64,000 nucleotides of DNA from Aeromonas schubertii (GTDB lineage Bacteria > Pseudomonadota > Gammaproteobacteria > Enterobacterales > Aeromonadaceae). Positions 16,436-27,710 of this stretch are shown piece after piece. The first letter of the stretch is position 1. The number at the start of each line of letters is the position of its first letter. The position numbers were made by a program, and so were the translations under genes. Where the stretch lies: contig NZ_CDDB01000011.1 of NCBI RefSeq assembly GCF_000820105.1, positions 62,001 through 126,000 of the forward strand. Reading direction: 5' to 3'. The notes beneath the pieces are model-generated. The model saw only the letters and a list, made by a program, of their open reading frames with translations, did no database searches and had not been told where the DNA came from.

Positions 16436-18976
16436 ATGACAAGGTCACCTCACCCCCTTCACCTCTGGGCTCATCTCGGCGGCGACCCTCACCCCCGCAG
16501 AGTCCGCGAGGATCTGCCCGCCCGCCTCTCACTGGCCCGCTCACTGGGTATCGAGGGGGTCGTGGTGCCCATCCTGTGGCGGCATCTGGCGCCTGATACA
16601 CCCCGTCAAATGAGTGAGGCCGCCGCATGGCAGCCCCTGCTTCGCCTCTGTCACACCATCGCCGACAGCGGCCTGGCGCTGATCCCTGAGGTACACCTGG
16701 CGGCCGCAGGCTCCGGCTATGACCGACTGCTGCCGGACTGGCTGTGGGGATGGGCCGGTGAGCGTCTGCCGGTGTCGGCATCGGCGGATCTGTTGCGATA
16801 CCGCGATGAGGCCGGGGTGGACAGCTCCCTCTCGATCAGCTGGTGGGGCGAGTCATTGATAGCCCCTCTGATGCGCCAGTGGCTCTCACTGCTGACTGAG
16901 CAACTGAGCCCGCTGGCGGCCGCCATCCCGCATCTGCAACTGGGGATGGGGCCCGCCGGGGAGTGGCGCTACCCCGATTTTGCCCGGCACGGGTGGCCAC
17001 TGTTTGGGCGCGCCGGTCTTGCCGCCTTGCGGCAGGACATGGTGGCGCGCTATGGCTCGCCAGAGGATTGGCAGTGCGCCTGGCAAATGCCCGATGTGCA
17101 GGAAGCGGGGCTGCGCACCCTCCTCTCGACGCCGGGAGAGGCGATCCAGCAGGAGGTGGCGTCATGGCTGGCGCGGGGGATTGCCCATCAGGGACGGGGC
17201 TGGCTGTCGCAGGTTGCGGGTCTGCTACAGGGTCCGTGGCAGCACACGACTCTGGGGGCGCGTCTGGCCATGGGGCATACTCCCGTGCTGGCCGAGCCCG
17301 GGGCGATTGGCGCCTGGCTTGACGAGGCCTTGCCTGACACCCTGCCGGTCGAGCGGCTCAGGATCTGGTTGGCGGGTGGGGAAGAGGAGGAGGCGCTTTG
17401 CGCCTGGCAGCAGACCTGTGCCGGCAGGGGGATGGGCACTCTGATTGAGAACCGTGGCTTCCTGCCCGGTGACGATCACCCCAGTTGGGAGCGTTTCAGG
17501 ATGGCGGCCTTGCAGGGGGCTTCATGCCGGGGTTGGGTGTGGCGCGATCTGGAGCGGCTCGATCCGGTGGCAGAGCGCATACGCCGCCTGGCCAGGTTGC
17601 GCCACTCTCGGGGCGAGGATGAGCACCAGCGCCGCAAGGAGTTCCGTGTCATGGGCCCCTTGCATCTGAAAGTGGGCAACCAGCGCCAGGTGTTGAGCGA
17701 GCAGGAGTGGCTGCGCTTCGAGGAGGAGGTCGCCACCCTGCGCCGGCTTGGGGTGACCGCCATCTCGACCGATATCTGGTGGGGACTGGTGGAGGGGCGT
17801 CAGCCCGGGTGCTTCGACTGGCGGTACTACGACAGGCTGGTTGCACTGCTCGCGCGCCAGCAGATGCGCTGGGTTCCCATCCTCTCGTTTCATCAGGCCG
17901 GTGGCAACGTCAACGATGACTTTACCCAGACCATACCGCTTTGGCTCTGGGGCACCCTCTTGTCCCGTCATCCCGAGCTGGGCTCGGTGCGAGAGCTGCA
18001 ATACGTGAGCGAGACCGGAGATGCCTCCATGGAGTATCTCTCCCTCTGGGCCGATGAGTGGGTGCTTCCCTACTATCGCGCCTTTATGGCGGCGTTTCGT
18101 GACCACTATCGGCCCCATGCTGACCTGATGGCCGAGATCAACGTCAGCCTGGGCCCCGCCGGTGAGCTGCGATATCCCAGCTATAACGCTCACGATTGGG
18201 GCAACTACCCCAACCGGGGCACACTCCAGTGTTACAGCGAGTTGGCCAGGCTTGACTGGTGTGCTCACCTGGCGCGTCGCTATCAGGACATTCGGGTACT
18301 GAATTACACCTTTGGCACTCACCATGAGACGTTTGAAGCGATCCCGCTGCCGCAGGCCGATCTCCTGTTCGAAAACCGTGCCTACCAGCACTCGGCCTGG
18401 GGGAGGGAGTATCTGGGGTGGTACCACGATGCCCTGGTCAGCCATGGGCGCCGGATCACCGACTGTGCCCTCGCTGTGTTTGACGAGCCACACTGGTCGC
18501 GGGTGCCCATCGGCATCAAGATCCCCGGTATCCATTGGGAGATCGGCGATCCGCACCAGCCCAGAGTCGCCGAGATCACCGCAGGACTGTTGCGTCCACA
18601 CCCGGCCATGGGACCACACAACCAGCGAGAGTATGTACAACTGCTCGATGCCCTGGTGCCCGCCGGGCTGCGGGGACGGGTGGTGGTGCATTTTACCTGT
18701 CTCGAGATGCAGAACCGCCCCTATGAGGGGTACTCCCAGGCCGCCGATCTGGTGGGCTGGTTTGCGGCGGCGGCCCATGAGCTGGGGATCCGTCTGATGG
18801 GGGAGAATGCCCTGGCCGGCGAGCTGTATGGGGAGACAGGCTGGCGCCAGATGGAGAAGGCGTTGGCAGAGACGCCGGGCTTTGGCGGGTTAACCCTGCT
18901 GCGTATGCAGCACTTCTTCGATGAGGACCGCACCCCTCTCGAACAGTTACAGCGCCTCATCACCCGCTTCCAATGA
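16436..18976 (+). CDS. Double-domain GH14 (beta-amylase family) protein
   Basis: 846 residues from ATG 16436 (weak ribosome site; the frame is open to 16373). The C-terminal half (from about 405) is a recognisable GH14 beta-amylase: SFHQAGGNVNDDF, INVSLGPAGELRYPSY with the acid Glu577, and HFTCLEM with the base Glu757. The N-terminal half repeats the plan in degenerate form: EVHLAAAGSGYDRLLPDWLW, QLGMGPAGEWRYPDF (Glu176) and GTLIENRGF (Glu338). Beta-amylases release maltose from alpha-glucan ends. No signal peptide is seen, so it is probably cytoplasmic and may act on stored glycogen or imported maltodextrins. The maltose transporter genes lie 3.6 kb downstream. The domain duplication is unusual for the family. 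Confidence 0.8.
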   Translation: MTRSPHPLHLWAHLGGDPHPRRVREDLPARLSLARSLGIEGVVVPILWRHLAPDTPRQMSEAAAWQPLLRLCHTIADSGLALIPEVHLAAAGSGYDRLLPDWLWGWAGERLPVSASADLLRYRDEAGVDSSLSISWWGESLIAPLMRQWLSLLTEQLSPLAAAIPHLQLGMGPAGEWRYPDFARHGWPLFGRAGLAALRQDMVARYGSPEDWQCAWQMPDVQEAGLRTLLSTPGEAIQQEVASWLARGIAHQGRGWLSQVAGLLQGPWQHTTLGARLAMGHTPVLAEPGAIGAWLDEALPDTLPVERLRIWLAGGEEEEALCAWQQTCAGRGMGTLIENRGFLPGDDHPSWERFRMAALQGASCRGWVWRDLERLDPVAERIRRLARLRHSRGEDEHQRRKEFRVMGPLHLKVGNQRQVLSEQEWLRFEEEVATLRRLGVTAISTDIWWGLVEGRQPGCFDWRYYDRLVALLARQQMRWVPILSFHQAGGNVNDDFTQTIPLWLWGTLLSRHPELGSVRELQYVSETGDASMEYLSLWADEWVLPYYRAFMAAFRDHYRPHADLMAEINVSLGPAGELRYPSYNAHDWGNYPNRGTLQCYSELARLDWCAHLARRYQDIRVLNYTFGTHHETFEAIPLPQADLLFENRAYQHSAWGREYLGWYHDALVSHGRRITDCALAVFDEPHWSRVPIGIKIPGIHWEIGDPHQPRVAEITAGLLRPHPAMGPHNQREYVQLLDALVPAGLRGRVVVHFTCLEMQNRPYEGYSQAADLVGWFAAAAHELGIRLMGENALAGELYGETGWRQMEKALAETPGFGGLTLLRMQHFFDEDRTPLEQLQRLITRFQ

Positions 18977-18978
18977 AA

Positions 18979-19000
18979 ACACCCCGCCGTGGCGGGGTGT
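18979..19000. terminator. Bidirectional terminator, GH14 gene / yejM
   Basis: A 10-bp perfect stem ACACCCCGCC / GGCGGGGTGT with loop GT. The minus-strand side continues into TTTTCATT. It separates convergent genes. Confidence 0.8.
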
Positions 19001-19003
19001 GGA

Positions 19004-20854
19004 TTATTGGCGATAGAAGCGGTTGAGTTCGTTCATCACCTGCACCAATACCCCCATGTCGGGGTTGGTGTGGCGCAGGGGCGTGTAGTCGCTTCGGTGC
19101 AGCAGCTCGAAGTCACCCCGTTTGTCGAAGTGGGTGATCACATCCCCTTGATAGATGGCAAACTCCTGGCCGTCTCCGCTCAGTGTCCAGCTGCGATTGC
19201 CGGGCATGAAGAGGGATTGCCCGCTGGCGTAGTCCCGCGGGGCATTGCGCACCCCCAGCAAGCCCTGCATCAGGGTGGGGGCGAGATCCAGATGACTGGT
19301 GTCCTGGGTCATCACGGCCGGTTGCATGCCGGGCCAGGCGATGACCAGAGGCACCTGTACCTGGTATGGGGAGAAGTTGTTGCCATAACCCCAGTTGTTG
19401 CGTCCGGTGTCGTTGAACTCCATGCCATGGTCGGAGGTGATGATGACGATGGTCTTGTCGAGCACGCCCTGCTGCTGGAGCCGGTTGGTGAGCTGCTCGA
19501 GCAGCTGGTCGACGTAGAAGACGGCGTTTTTGTAACTGTTCTCCAGCCGCTGACGGTTCTCTTTACGGTAGGCCGTGGCCGGATTGAACTGCTTGAGCGT
19601 CGGCTGGAAGGGACCCTGGAACTGCTCTGGCGTGCTGTAACGGCCGACCGAGGTGAGATAGAGCAGGGAGAACCAGGGACGCTCGTCGCTGTTTTTCTCC
19701 AGCCAGGCTCCCCATTGCTCGAGCAGGGCGCCATCTTGCGGCTGCTGGGAGATGAAGACAGGTTTGCGCAAGCCGGCCAGCAAGGTATTGCGATACTGAC
19801 GCTCGGAGGCCAGCGGGCCAAAGAGGCCGAATTGATAATCCTGGCGCAGCATTTCGTCGAACAGCAGGGGAGGGCGCTTCTCCCGACCCATGTCGGCCAT
19901 GTAGTGACCCGGCAGTCCGTAGAAGAGGGTAAAGAGGCCGCTAAGATTGCCGTTGCCACCGGAGAGGTGGGAGCGGTAGAGCAGATGCTGATCGGCAAAG
20001 CGCTGCAGATTCGGCATGTTGATGTTGTTGAGCATGTCAAAGCGCAGGGAATCGACCACGACGACCTGCAGGTTGTAACGCTGCTCCGGGACATCGACGC
20101 TCAGGGTACGCAGGGGGTAGCGCAGCCGTTCATTGCCCTCGCTCTCCTGCTGGCTCTTGGCCGCCTTCTCGAACTCGGCCAGATCCAGCCAGCCATGTTT
20201 GGCCAGGAAGGTGCGGGCCGTCATGGGATAGGAGAGAGGGAAGTTGGCCTTCTGGGCCGTTATCGGTTGATAGAGCGTGGCATCGGCCCAGCTGTTGACC
20301 AGGTGGGTCAACATGAAGCAGATAAGCAGCAGTACGCCTACGTGATTGCCATACTGGCGACGCTTGCGCTTGTTGATCTTGCGCCAGGTGTAGGCCGAGA
20401 GCAGCAGCTCGATCAGCAGCAGGCTGGGCACCGCGATGAAGAGCATGCTCCAGCTGGTCCCCTCCTCGGTCTGGGCCTGCTCCAGCAGCAGCGGCCACAT
20501 CTGGCCGTTGAGGTGAAACTTGAAGAGCCGGAAGATCTGGGTGTCGAGCAGCAGTAACAGCAGTGCGAGCGTGCTGACCACCACGGCACTGAAGCGCAGC
20601 ACCTTCTCCTTTGGCAGCACGAAGCTCAAGGGGAAGATGGTGAGCAGATAGGTGACGAAGCCGAGAAACGAGAAGTGGCCGATCCAGCTGACCACCAGAT
20701 AGGCAACTCCGAGTGTGGTCGACGGCCAGGGGATCGCGCCCAGATAGCGGGTGGCGATCAGCATGGCCAGCAGAATATTAAAGAAGCAGAACCAATGTCC
20801 CCAGGTGATCAGGCGAGAGACATTATCACGATAGGGGTTACCGGTTTCGACCAT
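19004..20854 (-). CDS. yejM: YejM/PbgA inner-membrane protein (LPS regulator)
   Basis: 616 residues. About five N-terminal membrane helices lead into a large periplasmic sulfatase-fold domain (VVVVDSLRFDMLNN; IIITSDHGMEFNDT). In E. coli, YejM (PbgA, LapC) is essential, binds lipid A and controls LpxC degradation through LapB and FtsH, and its hydrolase fold is not known to act as a sulfatase. The nucleophile position reads Ser in VDSLRFD, not the Cys/Ser of an active sulfatase signature. It follows yejL at 39 bp in one operon. Confidence 0.93.
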   Translation of the reverse strand: MVETGNPYRDNVSRLITWGHWFCFFNILLAMLIATRYLGAIPWPSTTLGVAYLVVSWIGHFSFLGFVTYLLTIFPLSFVLPKEKVLRFSAVVVSTLALLLLLLDTQIFRLFKFHLNGQMWPLLLEQAQTEEGTSWSMLFIAVPSLLLIELLLSAYTWRKINKRKRRQYGNHVGVLLLICFMLTHLVNSWADATLYQPITAQKANFPLSYPMTARTFLAKHGWLDLAEFEKAAKSQQESEGNERLRYPLRTLSVDVPEQRYNLQVVVVDSLRFDMLNNINMPNLQRFADQHLLYRSHLSGGNGNLSGLFTLFYGLPGHYMADMGREKRPPLLFDEMLRQDYQFGLFGPLASERQYRNTLLAGLRKPVFISQQPQDGALLEQWGAWLEKNSDERPWFSLLYLTSVGRYSTPEQFQGPFQPTLKQFNPATAYRKENRQRLENSYKNAVFYVDQLLEQLTNRLQQQGVLDKTIVIITSDHGMEFNDTGRNNWGYGNNFSPYQVQVPLVIAWPGMQPAVMTQDTSHLDLAPTLMQGLLGVRNAPRDYASGQSLFMPGNRSWTLSGDGQEFAIYQGDVITHFDKRGDFELLHRSDYTPLRHTNPDMGVLVQVMNELNRFYRQ

Positions 20855-20893
20855 ACTCGTCCATCAGGTTCAGGTTGGATACGGACCGGAAGC

Positions 20894-21121
20894 TCAGTGG
20901 GGCTGGTTGCCTTTGTCCACGGAGGCGGTCAGGGCCTGCACGAACTTGTCGGCGATGGCCTGGCGTTGTGCCTGGGGCAGTTCGTTGATGATATTGGTGG
21001 CGAGATTGCCCAGCACCATGAGGCTGAGATCCACCGGGGCCTTGTGCTGTTCCAGCACGGCGATGAGATCGTTCATCAGGGCGTCAAACTGCTCGTTTTT
21101 GTACTTTGATACGATGGGCAT
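20894..21121 (-). CDS. yejL: YejL family protein (UPF0352)
   Basis: 75 residues from the ATG at 21121, the same length as E. coli YejL. An upstream TTG would add eight residues. The segment [24 protein letters not shown] is nearly identical to the family signature. It is a small alpha-helical protein of unknown function, and its synteny upstream of yejM and divergent from yejK is conserved across gammaproteobacteria. Confidence 0.93.
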   Translation of the reverse strand: MPIVSKYKNEQFDALMNDLIAVLEQHKAPVDLSLMVLGNLATNIINELPQAQRQAIADKFVQALTASVDKGNQPH

Positions 21122-21194
21122 AATCTTGGATTCATCTCGGTTCAAAGCGCCTTATAATACCCCACCCTCTTGGCTAACACTATGGCTTTGTGAC

Positions 21195-22214
21195 ATGAGT
21201 CTCGATATCGACAAGATCATCCTTCACTCCCTGCGACTGGACGCCGAAGGCCGTCCCCAGGCGGATTCCCACTCTCAGCTGCTGGTCGTCGACGATGCCG
21301 TGCAGGGGCTGATGGCCGAGTTGCACCGCATCTACAACGGCAAGGGGGGCAAGGGGTTTGGTTACTTCCCCGCCGCCTCCGATGAGGAGGAGGCACCGGA
21401 TCCCCGGTTTCGTGACGCACTGACGGCCCTGCGCCAGGGGGCGCTGGATTTTGTCCCCTTCTCCGAGCAGTTGACCGGCGCCCTGGTTGAGACGCTGGTT
21501 CGCCATGGCCTCGACGAGCATGGCGTCCTGTTGGTGGCGCGCTACCAGTATGTGGGGGTGGATTATCTGCTGCTGGCGCTGCTCGACAGCAAGGAGAGCG
21601 TGACCGTGAGCGACCGCCTGGAGCTGCGCCACATCCAGTATCTCGACATCGGCAAGATGAATCTGGTGGCCCGGGTCGATCTCACCGAGTGGCAAACCCA
21701 GGGCGACTCGCGCCGTTATGTCACCTTCAGCAAGGGGCGGGTTGGACGTAAATTGGGGGATCTCTTTATCGAGCTGTTCGGTATCCGTGAGGGGATGGAT
21801 CCCAAGTTGCAAAACAAGGGGCTGCTGCAGGCGGTTGAGGAGTATTGCGAGACTCGGCAGATGCCCGCCGAGGAGAGCCGTGAATACAAGAAGCAGGTGT
21901 TTAAATATTGCACTGAGCAGGCGAGCGCCGGTGAGGAGATCGAGCTGCGGGAGCTGTCGGCCGAGTTGCCCGGCAAGGACGATCTCGACTTCTACAGCTT
22001 CGTCGGTGATGAGTACCAGCTCGAGGAGCGTTTCCCGGTCGATCGCAGCACCTTGCGCGGCCTGACCAAGTTTGTGGGGTCCGGGGGCGGGCTCACCCTG
22101 AGTTTCGATCAGAAGCTGCTCGGCAGCCGGGTCTTCTACGATCCCGATACGGATACCCTGACCGTCAAGGGGGTGCCGCCCAATCTCAAGGACCAGCTGT
22201 TGCGCCAAGGCTGA
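21195..22214 (+). CDS. yejK: Nucleoid-associated protein YejK (NdpA)
   Basis: 339 residues, matching E. coli YejK in length (335). It begins MSLDIDKIILHSL and contains VARVDLTEWQ and TFSKGRVGRKLGDLF, all typical of the 37-kDa nucleoid-associated family. It binds DNA with little sequence preference and has been found on the nucleoid; its precise role is unknown. Translation from ATG 21195 is supported by family alignment. The ORF is open upstream, but that part overlaps the divergent yejL. Confidence 0.93.
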   Translation: MSLDIDKIILHSLRLDAEGRPQADSHSQLLVVDDAVQGLMAELHRIYNGKGGKGFGYFPAASDEEEAPDPRFRDALTALRQGALDFVPFSEQLTGALVETLVRHGLDEHGVLLVARYQYVGVDYLLLALLDSKESVTVSDRLELRHIQYLDIGKMNLVARVDLTEWQTQGDSRRYVTFSKGRVGRKLGDLFIELFGIREGMDPKLQNKGLLQAVEEYCETRQMPAEESREYKKQVFKYCTEQASAGEEIELRELSAELPGKDDLDFYSFVGDEYQLEERFPVDRSTLRGLTKFVGSGGGLTLSFDQKLLGSRVFYDPDTDTLTVKGVPPNLKDQLLRQG

Positions 22215-22218
22215 TGAC

Positions 22219-22232
22219 GTGATTGAGATCAC
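22219..22232. promoter_or_regulatory. CRP-like palindrome after yejK
   Basis: GTGATTGAGATCAC fits the CRP core GTGA-N6-TCAC. It lies between the yejK stop and its terminator, 388 bp upstream of malE, so its target is unclear. Confidence 0.35.
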
Positions 22233-22241
22233 AAATACACC

Positions 22242-22265
22242 AAAAGCCCCCATCCGGGGGCTTTT
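22242..22265 (+). terminator. yejK terminator
   Basis: AAAAGCCCCC ATCC GGGGGCTTTT, a 10-bp stem with a T-tract. Confidence 0.9.
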
Positions 22266-22336
22266 TGATGCCTGCCGCAGGGCGAGTTGGAAATTCCTCT
22301 GCGGCTTTTAGTAACAAAATACGCTCATCACGCAGA

Positions 22337-22470
22337 TGAAAGGGTTTTCAGTTATTTGAAAACCCTTTCATTTGTGTAATTTAATTTCTGTATGGTAATT
22401 ATTTTCCCTGTTTCATTTCGTTACATGAGATCTCAATCACGATATTGCCTAGGTATTGAAAATGCTTTCA
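22337..22470 (+). promoter_or_regulatory. Three LacI-type operators upstream of malE
   Basis: TGAAAGGGTTTTCA (22337-22350) and TGAAAACCCTTTCA (22357-22370) form a perfect inverted repeat with centres 20 bp apart. A third copy, TGAAAATGCTTTCA (22457-22470), lies exactly 100 bp further on. The TGAAA-N4-TTTCA form fits LacI-family repressors, so a MalR-like regulator is inferred. A CRP-like element, TGAGA-N6-TCACG (22426-22441), lies between the second and third copies. No MalT boxes were evident to me. The whole 22215-22619 gap has no gene. Confidence 0.6.
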
Positions 22471-22619
22471 TAAGTTATTGGAAGAAAAGACGTAATTGCA
22501 TTTCAAAAAATGCGAGTTGCGTCATGTGAGTCAAAATTGGCATCGGCTACTATGAGCCCCGCACACACAGTTATTTGCAGCGTCGACACTCTTCGCTGTC
22601 CCACGACAAGGAAAGGCTC

Positions 22620-23801
22620 ATGAAAAAGAAATTGATCTCCTCCCTGATTGCTCTGGCCACCCTGGGTGTTGCCGGTACTGCGACCGCTGCCATCGAGGAG
22701 GGTCAGCTGACCATCTGGATCAACGGTGACAAGGGCTACAATGGTCTGGCTGAAATCGGCAAGAAGTTCGAGGCCGAGACCGGCGTCAAGGTGACCGTGG
22801 CTCACCCGGATCAGGTAGAAGTGAAGTTCCAGCAGGCCGCCTCCACCGGCAACGGTCCGGACATCTTCTTCTGGGCTCACGACCGCTACGGTGAGTGGGT
22901 CAAGTCCGGTCTGCTGGTGCCTGTCACCCCGAGCGATGCCGAGAAGGCCAAGTTTGAGCAGTTTGCCTGGGACGCCATGACGGTCGATGGCAAGGTCTAC
23001 GGGTATCCGGTGGCTGTCGAAGCCGTGAGCCTCATCTATAACAAGGATCTGCTGCCCGAGCCGCCGAAGACCTTCGAAGAGATCGCCCAGATCGACGAGA
23101 AGCTGAAGAAAGATGGCAAGCGCGCCATCATGTGGGCCTATGACACCCCCTACTTCAGCTATCCGCTGGTAGCCGCCAACGGGGGTTATGCCTTCAAGAA
23201 AACGGCCGCCGGTTATGACGTGAAAGACACTGGTGTGGCCAATGCCGGTGCCAAGGCGGGCGTCAAATATATCTCCGACATGATCAAGAACGGCAACCTG
23301 GAGAAGGGCATCGACTACGGTGTGATGGATGCCAAGTTCAACAAGGGCGAAGTGGCCATGATGATCAACGGCCCCTGGGCCTGGAGCAACCTGGACAAGA
23401 CTGGTCTGAAGTATGGCGTCGCTCCGCTGCCGACCCTGAATGGCAAACCGGCCAAGGCCTTCGTGGGCGTGCTGGGTGCCACCATCAACGCCGCCAGCCC
23501 GAACAAGGATCTGGCCATCGAGTTCCTCGAGAACTACCTGCTGACCGATGGCGGTCTGGCGCCGATGAACGCCGACAAGCCCCTGGGTGCCGTGGCGCTC
23601 AAGTCCTTCCAGAAGACCCTGGAAGCCGATGCCCGCATCAAGGCCACCATGGCCAACGCCCAGGCCGGCGAGCCGATGCCGTCCGTGCCGGAAATGAGCC
23701 GCTTCTGGTCTTCCTTTGAGACTGCGCTGAAGAACGTCACCTCTGGCCGTCAGGGTGTTGACGAGGCTCTGGATACTGCTGCCAAGCGTATCGTTCAGTA
23801 A
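22620..23801 (+). CDS. malE: Maltose/maltodextrin-binding protein
   Basis: 393 residues (E. coli 396) with signal peptide [23 protein letters not shown]. The mature start ([27 protein letters not shown]) and [22 protein letters not shown] and [11 protein letters not shown] match MalE closely. It is the periplasmic receptor of the MalFGK2 importer. It is first in the order malE-malF-malG-malK on one strand, as in Vibrio and unlike E. coli, where malK is divergent. The 400-bp upstream region holds LacI-type palindromes. Confidence 0.97.
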   Translation: MKKKLISSLIALATLGVAGTATAAIEEGQLTIWINGDKGYNGLAEIGKKFEAETGVKVTVAHPDQVEVKFQQAASTGNGPDIFFWAHDRYGEWVKSGLLVPVTPSDAEKAKFEQFAWDAMTVDGKVYGYPVAVEAVSLIYNKDLLPEPPKTFEEIAQIDEKLKKDGKRAIMWAYDTPYFSYPLVAANGGYAFKKTAAGYDVKDTGVANAGAKAGVKYISDMIKNGNLEKGIDYGVMDAKFNKGEVAMMINGPWAWSNLDKTGLKYGVAPLPTLNGKPAKAFVGVLGATINAASPNKDLAIEFLENYLLTDGGLAPMNADKPLGAVALKSFQKTLEADARIKATMANAQAGEPMPSVPEMSRFWSSFETALKNVTSGRQGVDEALDTAAKRIVQ

Positions 23802-23873
23802 TTGCACCACCCCGCGGGAGGCCAACTGCCTCCCGCACTCTCTACTCTCTTGGCGTTATAAAGGTTAATTGGC

Positions 23874-25523
23874 ATGGAAGTAGTACCTTCTATCGAATCC
23901 TATGCCGGTCCGAAGAAAGACAAGTATGTCTGGCTGAAGTGGACCATGGCGGCCCTGGTTGCCGTCCTCAATGGTTATGCGGCAGTCATGATGTATGCCA
24001 GCGGCGAGTGGGTATTTGCCCTGCTCGACCTGGTGGTCGTCTCTGTCGGACTCTATGTCTTCATGAACAAGAAGACCTATGCTCACCGCTACATTTTCCC
24101 CGGTGTGGCCGGCATGGTTGTTTTTATCATCTTCCCTCTTGCCTACACGATCGGCATCGCCTTCACCAACTACTCGGGTGCCAACCTCCTCTCCATGGAG
24201 CAGGCCCGGGAGTATCACCTCAAAAAAACCTACAAGGTGCAGGGCGGTGAGTACGATTTCACCCTGGTTAGTGGTGAAAACAATCAGTTTCAGCTGCTGC
24301 TGAAACAGGGAGACCAAGCCTTTATCAGCCATCCGCTGAGCCTGATGGACAACAAGACGCTGGATCTGGCCACCAAGCAGGGTGTCGCCGCCGGCGATGC
24401 CAAAGAGGTGCCTCTGCAGCCGGTGACCGGCGAGGTCACCGCGACAGCGGCCCCGATCCGCGAGATTGTGAGCCATCGCAGCGACCTTAATCGTCTCAGC
24501 CTGCGTCTGCCGGACGGTGTCACCCTGACCATGAGCAGCCTGCGCAAGTTCGCCGCTCAGAAGAGCCAATACAGCCGTTTGACCGACGGTGCCGTGCTCA
24601 AGTCCGGTGTGGTCATCAAGGATGGCAACCTGCTGCGCGACAACCAGAGCGGTCAGCTGATGCTGCCCAATCAGGAGACCGGTTTCTACCAGTACATTGA
24701 CGAGCAGGGTCAGTTTGTCGGCAAGAGCGTCGCCCCCGGCTTCGTGGTCGCCGTCGGCTGGAAGAACTTTGCCCGTATCGTCACGGACCCGGGTATCCAG
24801 GGGCCCTTCCTGCAGATCTTTATCTGGACCGTCATCTTCTCCGCCTGTTCGGTCGCCTTCACCCTCGCCATCGGAATGGTGCTGGCTTGTCTGGTGCAGT
24901 GGGAAGAGCTCAAGGGGCGCGGCTTCTATCGGGTCATGCTGATCCTGCCCTATGCGATCCCGGCGTTCATCTCGATCCTGGTGTTCAAGGGCCTCTTCAA
25001 CCAGAACTTCGGTGAGATCAACCTCTTTCTCGAGGCGGCCTTCGGCATCAAGCCGGACTGGTACACCAGTCCCATGCTGGCCAAGACCATGATCCTCATC
25101 GTCAACACCTGGCTGGGTTATCCCTACATGATGATCCTCTGCATGGGTCTGCTCAAGGCCATCCCGGAGGATCTCTACGAGGCCTCCGCCATGGACGGAG
25201 CCGGTCCCATCCAGAACTTCTTCAAGATCACAGTACCCCTGTTGATGAAGCCGCTGACGCCCCTGCTGATTGCGTCGTTTGCCTTCAACTTCAACAACTT
25301 CGTCTTGATCCAGCTGCTCACCAACGGGGCGCCGGACATCATAGGTGCCACCACCCCGGCCGGGACCACGGATCTCTTGGTGAGCTACACCTACCGGATC
25401 GCGTTCCAGGGATCGGGCGGTCAGGACTACGGTCTGGCCAGCGCCATCGCCACCGCCATCTTCCTGATTGTCGGTGCACTGGCCCTGCTCAACCTGAAGC
25501 TGACCAAAGCGGACAAGATCTAA
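23874..25523 (+). CDS. malF: Maltose ABC transporter permease MalF
   Basis: 549 residues, somewhat longer than E. coli MalF (514). It has N-terminal membrane helices and a large periplasmic P2 loop (about residues 95-290). The permease core carries the EAA loop ([24 protein letters not shown]) that docks MalK. With MalG it forms the channel for maltose and maltodextrins. It lies 72 bp after malE; malG follows 10 bp downstream. Confidence 0.96.
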   Translation: MEVVPSIESYAGPKKDKYVWLKWTMAALVAVLNGYAAVMMYASGEWVFALLDLVVVSVGLYVFMNKKTYAHRYIFPGVAGMVVFIIFPLAYTIGIAFTNYSGANLLSMEQAREYHLKKTYKVQGGEYDFTLVSGENNQFQLLLKQGDQAFISHPLSLMDNKTLDLATKQGVAAGDAKEVPLQPVTGEVTATAAPIREIVSHRSDLNRLSLRLPDGVTLTMSSLRKFAAQKSQYSRLTDGAVLKSGVVIKDGNLLRDNQSGQLMLPNQETGFYQYIDEQGQFVGKSVAPGFVVAVGWKNFARIVTDPGIQGPFLQIFIWTVIFSACSVAFTLAIGMVLACLVQWEELKGRGFYRVMLILPYAIPAFISILVFKGLFNQNFGEINLFLEAAFGIKPDWYTSPMLAKTMILIVNTWLGYPYMMILCMGLLKAIPEDLYEASAMDGAGPIQNFFKITVPLLMKPLTPLLIASFAFNFNNFVLIQLLTNGAPDIIGATTPAGTTDLLVSYTYRIAFQGSGGQDYGLASAIATAIFLIVGALALLNLKLTKADKI

Positions 25524-25533
25524 GGAGAGACCC

Positions 25534-26424
25534 ATGGCAATCGTACAACCCAAATCGGTGAAGTATCGGGTCTGGGCCACCCATCTGGTGATGTGGAGCT
25601 TCGTGGCGCTGATCATCTTCCCGCTGATCATGGTCATCGCCATTTCCTTTAGAAACGGCAACTTCTCGGTGGGGGAGATCATCCCCACCAATCCGACCCT
25701 GGATCACTGGCGGCTGGCGCTGGGCATCCCGGTCACCAATCCGGATGGCAGCATCACCCCGCCGCCGTTCCCGGTGCTGACCTGGCTGTGGAACTCCATC
25801 AAGATAGCGGGCCTCACCGCCCTGTTTATCGTGGTGCTCTCCACCACCTGCGCCTACGCCTTCGCCCGTCTGCGTTTCCGTGGCAAGGCCACCATCCTCA
25901 AGGGGATGCTGGTGTTCCAGATGTTCCCGGCCGTGCTGGCGCTGGTGGCCATCTACGCCCTGTTTAACAAGATTGGTGAATACATCCCCTGGCTCGGGCT
26001 CAACACCCATGGCGGCCTGATTTTGGCCTACATGGGGGGGATTGCCCTGCACGTGTGGACCATCAAGGGCTACTTCGAGACCATCGACTCCTCCCTGGAA
26101 GAGGCGGCGGCCATCGACGGCGCCACGCCGTGGCAGGCGTTCCGCCTGATCCTGCTGCCCCTGTCGGTGCCGATCCTGGCGGTGGTCTTCATCCTCGCCT
26201 TCATCGGGTCGATCACCGAGGTGCCCATGGCCTCCATCCTGTTGTCGGATGTGAACAGCCTGACCCTGGCGGTCGGTGCCCAGCAATACCTCTACCCCCA
26301 GAACTACCTGTGGGGTGACTTCGCCGCGGCGGCCGTGCTCTCCGGCTTCCCCATCACGGTCGTCTTCCTGCTGGCCCAGCGCTGGCTGGTGGGTGGTCTG
26401 ACGGCGGGCGGCGTCAAGGGCTGA
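25534..26424 (+). CDS. malG: Maltose ABC transporter permease MalG
   Basis: 296 residues, identical in length to E. coli MalG. Six membrane helices and the EAA motif ([24 protein letters not shown]) are visible, and the C-terminus ([10 protein letters not shown]) is the MalG tail that inserts into the MalF binding site. The ATG follows AAGGAG. Confidence 0.97.
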   Translation: MAIVQPKSVKYRVWATHLVMWSFVALIIFPLIMVIAISFRNGNFSVGEIIPTNPTLDHWRLALGIPVTNPDGSITPPPFPVLTWLWNSIKIAGLTALFIVVLSTTCAYAFARLRFRGKATILKGMLVFQMFPAVLALVAIYALFNKIGEYIPWLGLNTHGGLILAYMGGIALHVWTIKGYFETIDSSLEEAAAIDGATPWQAFRLILLPLSVPILAVVFILAFIGSITEVPMASILLSDVNSLTLAVGAQQYLYPQNYLWGDFAAAAVLSGFPITVVFLLAQRWLVGGLTAGGVKG

Positions 26425-26487
26425 TGCATTCACAGGCGGCGGGAGTGCCCGCCGCCAGGTTAAAACGATTTTTGAGCGGAGCCTGTC

Positions 26488-27624
<1,137 letters not shown>

Positions 27625-27632
27625 GGTGCAAG

Positions 27633-27710
27633 CTCCCGGCCAGGAGGGCCGGGAGTTCGGATTTCCAATGCAGTGTTATCACTTTTGCCGGCCCTTGGGC
27701 CGGCTTTTTA
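27633..27710. terminator. Two hairpins ending malEFGK and ppk2
   Basis: CTCCCGGCC / GGCCGGGAG (27633-27655) has no T-tract. GCCGGCCC / GGGCCGGC (27687-27704) is followed by TTTTTA on the plus strand and forms a normal terminator at the junction with the convergent ppk2 gene. Confidence 0.8.

Noticed and set aside
23865-25691. 608-codon minus-strand frame opposite malF and malG
   Set aside because: Shadow of malF in GC-rich DNA. The protein is rich in charged residues with no recognisable motif.
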